Positions 1 to 5,692 of a DNA stretch of 16,010 nucleotides are shown here, in pieces. The stretch's first letter is position 1. Each line of letters begins with the position of its first letter. Source of the stretch: Spirochaetaceae bacterium UBA6089. Its GTDB lineage: Bacteria > Spirochaetota > Spirochaetia > Treponematales > Rectinemataceae. A program made the position numbers and the translations under genes. Location of the stretch: contig DIXD01000081.1 in assembly GCA_002435985.1 (NCBI GenBank), positions 1 through 16,010 of the forward strand. Reading direction: 5' to 3'. The notes beneath the pieces were generated by a model, which ran no database searches, was not told where the DNA came from, and was given only the letters and a program-made list of their open reading frames with translations.

Positions 1-79
1 TAATACACCTTGTCCTTGCAAGGTCAGGCGCGTTCACTCGATGTGCAAAGCATGGTAGAATGAAAGATAAGAGGAAGGT

Positions 80-556
80 ATGGTACCGACGAAGGAACTG
101 CTCGATCAAATCGCTTGGCAAGAAAAAGAGCTCGTACTCGACCATTTCACAGAAGACGACGCGTGGGTGCTCGGATGTCTCATTGTCGACGAAGCAAAAA
201 AGCGTCAAGCGCACATCGCCATCGACATTCGGCGTCCGGCTCAGATCCTTTTTCACGCTGCCCTCGACGGGGCCGCTCCCGACAATGACGAATGGATACG
301 CCGCAAGTCAAATGTAGTATTTCGCTTCGGCAAAGCGTCATTTGCGGTCGGCATCAGTCTCGCCCTCGCGGAGACGACCATCGATAATAAATTCTACGTG
401 AGTCCGACGGAATATAGTCCGCACGGAGGCGCATTTCCCATCAGGGTTCGGGGTTGTGGCCTTGTCGCCTGTGTCTCGGTATCCGGGCTGCCTCAGGAAG
501 AGGATCATGCGCTTGTGGTTGATTGCCTACAGAAATTTAAGAAATCGATGGGGTAA
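80..556 (+). CDS. UPF0303 / haem-degrading-domain (GlcG/HbpS-like) protein
   Basis: This 158-residue protein resembles the UPF0303 family, small single-domain proteins of the GlcG/HbpS fold sometimes labelled haem-degrading domain proteins. The usual length is about 160 residues, so the gene looks complete. Family-like segments seen are the N-terminal LLDQIAWQEKELVLDHF, the DAWVLGCLIVDEAKKR helix, the central RRKSNVVFRFGKAS segment and the glycine-rich SPHGGAFPIRV near residues 113-123, followed by a GLVACVSVSGLPQEEDHALV strand-helix. There is no signal peptide or membrane segment, so it should be cytosolic. The ATG at 80 is preceded by GAGG at 71-74, a usable ribosome-binding site. It converges on corA. 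The ligand or reaction of UPF0303 proteins is not well established, so I assign no enzyme activity. Confidence 0.83.
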   Translation: MVPTKELLDQIAWQEKELVLDHFTEDDAWVLGCLIVDEAKKRQAHIAIDIRRPAQILFHAALDGAAPDNDEWIRRKSNVVFRFGKASFAVGISLALAETTIDNKFYVSPTEYSPHGGAFPIRVRGCGLVACVSVSGLPQEEDHALVVDCLQKFKKSMG

Positions 557-659
557 TGCGCTGAGAGCGTCATTTACGAAAAGAAAAGGCGCATGCAAAA
601 GAGGCTCGTTCATACAGGAAGTCATGTGATGTTTGTCAGGCTTTTCTCAGTTATATAAC

Positions 660-1796
660 CTAGATCCATTTTTTATTCTTGAAATAGATCAACTCCGCGA
701 TAACCACGGCCGCCATCAACCCCAGCACCGCTGGGTATCCCCACGTCGTCTCAAGTTCAGGCATGTGCGCAAAATTCATACCATACACTCCCGCGATAAA
801 TGTTATCGGTATGAAAATCGCGGAGAGAATCGTGAGAATTTTCATGACTCTCGACATGTTCGTATTGATCTCGCTCAAATGAAGCTCGATGATCGATGAA
901 ACATGCTCGCGGTACGATTCGAGAGCCTCGATCGCCTGGACAGTGTTCTCGTACAGATCTCTGAGATACGGAGATAACGAAGCATCCATCTGGATCGATT
1001 CGCTCCGGGCAAGTGCGCCGATAGAATCACGAACCGGCCAGATCACTCGTCTCATTTTTGCGAGTTCACGCTTTAGCTCCTGCAGCTCATGGAGCAGGTT
1101 TCCATCATCCTCAATAAGCGCCGAATCCTCAAAAGCCTCGAGACGATCGCCAAGCAGCTCCAGCACCACGAAATAATTGTCCACGATGGTGTCGAGGAGG
1201 GCATAGAGAAGATAATCCGCACCCATTTTTCGCAGTCGGCCTACCCCTGCAATAATCCTGTCGCGGACATTTTTGAAACAGTCGCCTGGGCGCTCCTGAA
1301 ATGAGATGAGAATCTTGCCTTTCAGGATAAAACTTATCTGTTCGTACTCAATCGAGCCGTCCTCGTGCATGATGAGCATCTTGGTAATGAGAAAAAGGTA
1401 GTCATCATAATTTTCGAGCTTTGGCCTGTGCTCCGTACCGAGAATATCCTCGATGACCAGCGGATGGATACCCAACATACCGCAGAGTTTCTCCACCGTG
1501 CCGCCCGAAAGTCCATTGATGTTGATCCAATTCACGATATCTGGATCGATGAGGGCAAGAAGCTCACTGAGGTCGCCGGGGATTTTCATTACTGCGGAAT
1601 TCTCGTCGTAGGAGTACAGCGAATAGGTCGCGAGTGTCGGCTCGACATCGCCGATATACCGAGGCGAGCCCGGCGGGAGGCCTGCGGTCTCTATAGAGAC
1701 GCCTGCAAAGGGCAATTTCGAGGCACGTCGCGTTTTTTTCTGGCCGTTCGAGGTCTTGTTTGAGTTTCTTGTACCTCTCGCCGATGATCTCTTCAT
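660..1796 (-). CDS. corA: CorA-type magnesium/cobalt transporter
   Basis: This 378-residue protein is a CorA-family inner-membrane channel that takes up Mg2+ (and Co2+ or Ni2+) as a pentamer. A basic N-terminal tail (residues 1-28) precedes the soluble funnel domain, which includes HPLVIEDILGTEHRPK (111-126) and the long helix feeding the pore. The first membrane segment is about residues 319-338 and ends in the signature YGMNF with GMN at 339-341. The second is about 354-371 and ends in a basic tail (KNKKW), as is usual for the family. The start ATG at 1796 has only a weak upstream GGCTAGG. It follows the fucU-like gene on the same strand with a gap of about 50 bp, so the two may be co-transcribed. 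The gene looks intact and unrelated to the defence island. Confidence 0.95.
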   Translation of the reverse strand: MKRSSARGTRNSNKTSNGQKKTRRASKLPFAGVSIETAGLPPGSPRYIGDVEPTLATYSLYSYDENSAVMKIPGDLSELLALIDPDIVNWININGLSGGTVEKLCGMLGIHPLVIEDILGTEHRPKLENYDDYLFLITKMLIMHEDGSIEYEQISFILKGKILISFQERPGDCFKNVRDRIIAGVGRLRKMGADYLLYALLDTIVDNYFVVLELLGDRLEAFEDSALIEDDGNLLHELQELKRELAKMRRVIWPVRDSIGALARSESIQMDASLSPYLRDLYENTVQAIEALESYREHVSSIIELHLSEINTNMSRVMKILTILSAIFIPITFIAGVYGMNFAHMPELETTWGYPAVLGLMAAVVIAELIYFKNKKWI

Positions 1797-1846
1797 GCGT
1801 ATAAGCCTAGCCTTTTAAAGAGTCTGGGACAAGCGCCGATTGCCGA

Positions 1847-2278
1847 TTAGTGAATCACGCCTTTCTTGATGATCATACAGCCATAGGCGCCGTGTTCGGT
1901 AGTTGCGACGATTGCATACGCCTGTTTTGCTTTCTCGTAGAATTCGAAGCGCGGAACCAGGCCGATTGCCGCATCGCCGCGAGGATCATACTTGCGCACG
2001 ACAGCACGAATGCGGTCTTGCACTTCAGGAACAGTGGGATCGCCCGGTACGACCCGCATGAGCGTTACAGGTTCGGCGACGAATGTGTCGAGCGGAAAGA
2101 GACTAAGAATGGCATCCAGGATTTCCGGAACACCTTGACCATCAGCGCGCACCAGGCGTTGGGCGTTGCTCGCCGCCGGATAGTTCGAGTCCCCGATCAC
2201 AAGGTCATCACCGTGTCCCATCTCATCGAGTATTTTCAATAGATCCGGTGAAATAATCTCAGGTATTCCTTTTAACAT
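1847..2278 (-). CDS. fucU: FucU/RbsD-family sugar mutarotase (probable L-fucose mutarotase)
   Basis: This 143-residue protein belongs to the RbsD/FucU family, cytosolic enzymes that interconvert sugar anomers before catabolism. The N-terminus (MLKGIPEIISPDLL) followed by EMGHGDDLVIGDSNYPA at 19-35 carries the conserved catalytic-type His22 and Asp30 region. The C-terminal FYEKAKQAYAIVATTEHGAYG is typical of FucU rather than RbsD. I chose the ATG at 2278 because AGGGGAG lies 5 bases upstream; an in-frame GTG at 2284 would add two residues but sits in the ribosome-binding region. Downstream on the same strand is corA. No other fucose genes are visible, so the true sugar is uncertain. It has no evident link to the defence genes and marks the left boundary of the island. 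Confidence 0.85.
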   Translation of the reverse strand: MLKGIPEIISPDLLKILDEMGHGDDLVIGDSNYPAASNAQRLVRADGQGVPEILDAILSLFPLDTFVAEPVTLMRVVPGDPTVPEVQDRIRAVVRKYDPRGDAAIGLVPRFEFYEKAKQAYAIVATTEHGAYGCMIIKKGVIH

Positions 2279-2382
2279 ACACACTCCCCTTTATTCATTT
2301 GTCACGAATCCTAAATGTGCTTTGTACGAATTCAGAACATGCGTCACGCGTGTTCGGCTTCGCATCACATGGTAGGTTCAGT

Positions 2383-3183
2383 TTAGTGTAGGTGAGAGGG
2401 AGAATCAACGTACTTAGATTTGACGTGCCGTAACATAATAAGGTCGTCGTCCAGCCCGTGGCGGAGAAGATCGAGTCTGGATGACGCAGCCACGAGGCCT
2501 TCGGCGGGAATCGGCTTGATCCGAAACGGGAAAAGGCTCGGGCTATCGATCAGATCTTTTAGCGGAGCCGAGTCATTGGCACGAGCATGGAGGGACGCTT
2601 CGACGAGCCAGGCGATCAGTCGGGAATCATCAACGGCCACCGTTGTCCCTGCGGAGTAGACACCCTTTGCGCCGGTCTCCTGAAGCACGCCCCAATCCAG
2701 GTACGAACGAAGCACGCGGCGGGCTGCTCGGGAAACGGTCTCCCGCTCGCCGTATTGCTCGCGGACCCGGCGCTGGACATGAGCCGCGGCAGCGGAGCCT
2801 TGAAGTCTCAGAAGTCGGCCGGTCTGGGTTGCCACACTCGACCAGAACGGATAGACGGCCATGACCATCCCCCAGTGGATCGCTACGCTTACGTGATGAG
2901 GGGCGAGTGATGAGTGATGGGTGGAAAGAAAGGCAAGACCGTCGTTGCGTAATGGGACGATTTCTTTCGGCGTAGTCATCCAAATCTTTCGTAAGATAGA
3001 AATAATCTTATTGCGGTTGCTTCCTTTAGCGTGCCCGCCGACAGAGACCTTGTCCTTCAGCAGTTCCTGTAAGGCATCTTCGACCGCGGCTTTGTCATTT
3101 CCTGCCAGGATCAGGTTGGCCGTCTGCTCAAGCCATTCCAGACGCACCCGCTGACTGATTCCTATTTGGATTTGTCTTGTCAT
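2383..3183 (-). CDS. Probable BrxA-like protein, last gene of the BREX-type operon
   Basis: This 266-residue protein lies just downstream of pglZ, where type 3 BREX operons carry brxA. I do not see an enzymatic motif. It is helical and basic, with a compact C-terminal segment (VRRYGERETVS-like region near residues 135-165) that could be a winged helix, consistent with the small DNA-binding BrxA/DUF1819 fold. The family call rests mainly on position and general character. The start ATG at 3183 is preceded by GAGGA about 8 bases upstream, and that Shine-Dalgarno site is itself made by the heptamer repeat at 3193-3222. A second repeat cluster is read through in frame at residues 87-98, giving THHSSLAPHH just before the conserved-looking IHWGMVMAVYPFW. 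The final residues after LIMLRHV look like a non-conserved tail. It may instead be an unclassified BREX accessory protein. Confidence 0.55.
   Translation of the reverse strand: MTRQIQIGISQRVRLEWLEQTANLILAGNDKAAVEDALQELLKDKVSVGGHAKGSNRNKIISILRKIWMTTPKEIVPLRNDGLAFLSTHHSSLAPHHVSVAIHWGMVMAVYPFWSSVATQTGRLLRLQGSAAAAHVQRRVREQYGERETVSRAARRVLRSYLDWGVLQETGAKGVYSAGTTVAVDDSRLIAWLVEASLHARANDSAPLKDLIDSPSLFPFRIKPIPAEGLVAASSRLDLLRHGLDDDLIMLRHVKSKYVDSPSHLH
2893..2923. repeat. Heptamer repeat cluster 1, inside brxA-like gene
   Basis: Plus strand reads GTGATGAG followed by GAGTGATGAGTGATGGGTGG. It is translated in frame on the minus strand as residues 87-98 of the BrxA-like protein. Orientation is TGATGAG on plus, which is stop-free on the coding strand. 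Confidence 0.8.
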
Positions 3184-3192
3184 CTATGGTTC

Positions 3193-3222
3193 CTCATCAC
3201 TCATCACTCATCACTCATCACT
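3193..3222. repeat. Heptamer repeat cluster 2, pglZ/brxA junction (four perfect units)
   Basis: Four tandem CTCATCA units on the plus strand, the cleanest array in the window. On the transcribed strand the units read TGATGAG. One of them supplies the TGA stop of pglZ (3218-3220) and the last supplies the GAGGA ribosome-binding site of the downstream brxA-like gene. Confidence 0.92.
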
Positions 3223-5290
3223 CCAAATTCTCCCTCCTCTCGATCTGCACCAGGGGGACGATGAGTTCTTCGATGGAAATACCGCCGTGGCACACGGTGC
3301 GCTGATTTTCCTGGACAAAGGCCTGTCGGGGAGGAGCCAGCAGGGCGAGATAGTCCTCCGGAAGACCAGTGGTGCCCCATTCCATCGCAGATGGAAAGCG
3401 TTCCTTCACCTTGCCTCGAAGGACTGCGTTGGAATAGATGCGGACCCGTTCGCCGCGCAGGTCTGCCACAGCCCCTTCAGCCGGGCGGCCGCAACCTTGT
3501 GCCTCGAGGTTGCCATGGTCAGAAGTTAGATAGACCTGGAAGCCCCGATCCAGGAGCATATCGAGGAGAGTACCGAGATACTGCTCTTTGGCCCACTGGC
3601 CGACCTGGTTATACATCCCGGCGGTGCCCAATTCCATTCCGTGCATGATTTTGTCCACCTTGTCCACGACTAACCCGGCGACCCTTGCCTGGGGATGAGA
3701 AAGCGCTTCGGAAACAGTTTCCATGTCGCCGTCGCCCAGGCCCTTGAGATAAACGACCTCGTTCGGCGTAAGGCCCTGATCCGCCCAGAACTGCGCCCAG
3801 AGAATGGGTTCCTTGTCTGTGGTATGGATGCTGTTCGGGAAAAAGAGGGGAGCCTTCCCTGCGAATATGGCTTGTCGCGAGTCGGAGGTGAGCGAAGGAA
3901 TCCAGGCAAAGACCGCCTGCTCTCGGAATCGCAGCCCCGGTTCTTTTGAGGCAAGTGCTTCGCGGACTACCAGCCATTGGTCCAGGGCAAGGCCGTCGAG
4001 CACGAGCAAAGCAAACTTCGGTCGTGGTGATGAGTGATGAGGACTGAGTAATGAGTTGGCCAAAAATCTGGGAATATGGTGAAGCATGACCGGCGGGTTC
4101 GGCGGCAACTGGATGAGCCCGGCAAATCGCCTTTGTATCCATCGTATGAACCGCTCATCAACCGCCTTTTCAAGGTGGGCAAGACGTTCCACGGCCGTCT
4201 TGCTTTCACTCATCACCCATAACTCATTACTCATCACTTTGACTTCCGCCCATCTTCGGGCAAAGAGGAACCAATCCGTATGCTTCGCATCCTCAGTCGG
4301 AATAGATGCTTCCATGCTCTCGATGAGCTTGCCCAGGCGACGGGACCTATCTTCAATGGGAGCGGTACGAACACCGATGCCTACCCAGGTTTTGGACAAG
4401 GAGCTCGCATGCTCGTGCGAAACTGAGTGCAGCAACCCCTCGACGAATAGGTTGTCGATGTAGACCCGGATGTCATGGTGGTCGAAGGGCAGTTCGGCAG
4501 GTCCCTCAATGGACAGAATGTAGGGTTTCTCGTCCTCACAAACGCCTGACGCCCCTTTGGCTGCCTGACGATCAAGGAAGATCGGCCACCGCTCCTGGAG
4601 GAATGCGAAGAATGCCTCCCGATCCGTAACCAAGGTCTCAAGCGGCCAGCCGTCGAAGGTATTGTTTTGGCGCAGAAGCTGGATGAACCGCCTGTCGAGG
4701 TCAGCCGGGATTCTCTGGCCGTGATAGTGGCGGCGGAGCAGTACCCGCAAAAGGTCCGATGGCTGTTTAATCAGCTCGGGCGCGATTTCAAAAACGTGCC
4801 GTAGGACGAAATCCCTGGTGGCGTTGTCGCCTAACTGTCCGGGGGCATATCTCTTTTGCGCCTCATACAAGGCATCGAGGTCCCCGCGGTCCAGCGCAGT
4901 CACCACCGGGTAGCTGAGGTTCGGGAAGATATCGCCGAGGTTGAAGGAGAGCTTACGCCCGGCCTGGAGGAGATCATAGGGAAGCGTAATGAGTGATGAG
5001 GACTGAGTACTGAGCACAACGACAAGATCTGTATCTATGCCCTGATCCCATTTTGATCGATAACGAGATTCATAAGCATAACGAAATTCTATGGGATCTA
5101 AAAATCGGATCAGCTCGAAGCCTCGCTCGCGGATGCCTTCGAGAATGCCTTCTTCGAGGAGGAGTCCGTCCGGGTCGGCCACCAGGGTGAGTCGGGCGAC
5201 CTTCGGGGTGAACTCTCGCAGGATATGGCTTCGCCATGATTCTGCGCGAGGTGATGAGGACTGAGTAATGAGTGATGAGTCGGTAGTCAT
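3218..5290 (-). CDS. pglZ: PglZ, alkaline-phosphatase-superfamily protein of a BREX (type 3-like) system
   Basis: This 690-residue protein is a PglZ, the hallmark of BREX and Pgl phage-exclusion systems, with the C-terminal alkaline-phosphatase fold. Visible metal- and phosphate-site motifs are LLVLDGLALDQW (428-439, Asp432), SLTSDSRQAIFAG (466-478, candidate nucleophile region), LTSDHGN (588-594, Asp591/His592) and HGGISIEELIVP (668-679). The N-terminal SHILREFTPKVARLTLVADP is the usual start of the type 3 form, preceded here by about 15 extra residues made by a heptamer repeat. The start ATG at 5290 overlaps the stop of the four-helix-bundle gene (ATGA, 5287-5290), implying translational coupling. 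Repeat clusters are read through at residues about 5-14, 93-102, 352-362 and 412-422, all outside the catalytic motifs. The stop codon lies within another repeat array. The biochemical substrate of PglZ is not settled. Confidence 0.94.
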   Translation of the reverse strand: MTTDSSLITQSSSPRAESWRSHILREFTPKVARLTLVADPDGLLLEEGILEGIRERGFELIRFLDPIEFRYAYESRYRSKWDQGIDTDLVVVLSTQSSSLITLPYDLLQAGRKLSFNLGDIFPNLSYPVVTALDRGDLDALYEAQKRYAPGQLGDNATRDFVLRHVFEIAPELIKQPSDLLRVLLRRHYHGQRIPADLDRRFIQLLRQNNTFDGWPLETLVTDREAFFAFLQERWPIFLDRQAAKGASGVCEDEKPYILSIEGPAELPFDHHDIRVYIDNLFVEGLLHSVSHEHASSLSKTWVGIGVRTAPIEDRSRRLGKLIESMEASIPTEDAKHTDWFLFARRWAEVKVMSNELWVMSESKTAVERLAHLEKAVDERFIRWIQRRFAGLIQLPPNPPVMLHHIPRFLANSLLSPHHSSPRPKFALLVLDGLALDQWLVVREALASKEPGLRFREQAVFAWIPSLTSDSRQAIFAGKAPLFFPNSIHTTDKEPILWAQFWADQGLTPNEVVYLKGLGDGDMETVSEALSHPQARVAGLVVDKVDKIMHGMELGTAGMYNQVGQWAKEQYLGTLLDMLLDRGFQVYLTSDHGNLEAQGCGRPAEGAVADLRGERVRIYSNAVLRGKVKERFPSAMEWGTTGLPEDYLALLAPPRQAFVQENQRTVCHGGISIEELIVPLVQIERRENLE
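4027..4056. repeat. Heptamer repeat cluster 3, inside pglZ
   Basis: Plus strand reads GGTGATGAGTGATGAGGACT then GAGTAATGAGT. It encodes the SLLSPHHSS peptide at PglZ residues about 412-422, immediately before the first phosphatase motif. It forms an inverted pair with the cluster at 4206-4238. Confidence 0.85.
4206..4238. repeat. Heptamer repeat cluster 4, inside pglZ
   Basis: Plus strand reads CACTCATCACCCATAACTCA then TTACTCATCACTTT, opposite in orientation to most intragenic clusters. The coding strand reads GTG ATG AGT AAT GAG TTA, giving VMSNELWVMSES at residues 352-363. Unit variants and frame avoid the TGA stops inherent to this orientation. Confidence 0.85.
4987..5015. repeat. Heptamer repeat cluster 5, inside pglZ
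   Basis: Plus strand reads TAATGAGTGATGAGGACTGA then GTACTGAGC. It encodes LSTQSSSLIT at PglZ residues 93-102, in the N-terminal region between two strands. It is a singleton without a nearby inverted partner. Confidence 0.85.
5250..5279. repeat. Heptamer repeat cluster 6: left inverted repeat flanking the four-helix-bundle gene
   Basis: A 30-base array starting GGTGATGAG and followed by GACTGAG, TAATGAG and TGATGAG. It lies within codons 5-14 of pglZ and is the inverted counterpart of 5663-5692, which also consists of GGTGATAAG plus three heptamers when read inward from the other side. Confidence 0.88.
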
Positions 5291-5667
5291 ATTGCGTCCC
5301 GCCTTCGTTGGACAGATACCCTCAGACCACCGATGACCTTGCCAGTCTCCTTGGCAAGAACCATCAGTTTCTGGAAAGATACCTCATTCAGATACCCTGC
5401 ATCCAAAGCGACATAGAGCTGAGAGCGAACTTCCGCACACGACACCTTGGCAATCGACAAAAACTGATGAAACTCCCGTGGATTCCCTCTCTCGAAACCC
5501 TCTGAGATGTTAGACATGATAGACACGGCCGCCCGTTGAATCTGTCCACTCAGTCCGTAATCCTTGGCAAACGCTTCCTGCCGCGTCGCTTGGTAAATAG
5601 CCCGTGTCAATTCCCTCGCTTTCTGCCAGGCAATCAAATCTTCAAACTCTTCGATTCTCCCACTCAT
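5287..5667 (-). CDS. Four-helix-bundle protein (S23 / 23S-rRNA intervening-sequence family)
   Basis: This 126-residue protein matches the four-helix-bundle family first seen in 23S rRNA intervening sequences. Family marks are EEFEDLIAWQKARELTRAIY near the N-terminus, FAKDYGLSGQIQRAAVSIMSNISEGFERGN in the middle and FHQFLSIAKVSCAEVRSQLYVALDAGYL later. The length is typical. The diversity-generating-retroelement protein Avd has the same fold, but no reverse transcriptase is present here. I chose ATG at 5667, with GAGGG seven bases upstream; both the start and that ribosome-binding site lie in a heptamer repeat. Its stop overlaps the pglZ start (ATGA). The gene is not a usual BREX component and is bracketed by inverted 30-base heptamer arrays, so it looks like an inserted cassette. 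Its molecular role is unknown. Confidence 0.88.
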   Translation of the reverse strand: MSGRIEEFEDLIAWQKARELTRAIYQATRQEAFAKDYGLSGQIQRAAVSIMSNISEGFERGNPREFHQFLSIAKVSCAEVRSQLYVALDAGYLNEVSFQKLMVLAKETGKVIGGLRVSVQRRRDAI

Positions 5668-5692
5668 CACTCAGCCCTCATCACTTATCACC
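5663..5692. repeat. Heptamer repeat cluster 7: right inverted repeat flanking the four-helix-bundle gene
   Basis: Plus strand starts CTCATCACTCAGCCCTCATC and ends ACTTATCACC. Read on the minus strand it is GGTGATAAG, TGATGAG, GGCTGAG, TGATGAG. It supplies the TGA stop of the SNF2 helicase gene (5688-5690), the GAGGG ribosome-binding site and the ATG (5667) of the four-helix-bundle gene. Confidence 0.88.

Noticed and set aside
1..32. tRNA fragment or terminator at the left edge (ACCTTG / CAAGGT hairpin)
   Set aside because: The arms do not fit a tRNA anticodon stem with flanking arms, and no T-run follows; upstream sequence is missing.
557..659. Intrinsic terminators between the convergent UPF0303 and corA genes
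   Set aside because: Only very short stems (such as CGCT-GAG-AGCG) without a clear T-tract were visible.
2893..3222. CRISPR array
   Set aside because: The repeats are 7 bases long, tandem and scattered, with no regular unique spacers.
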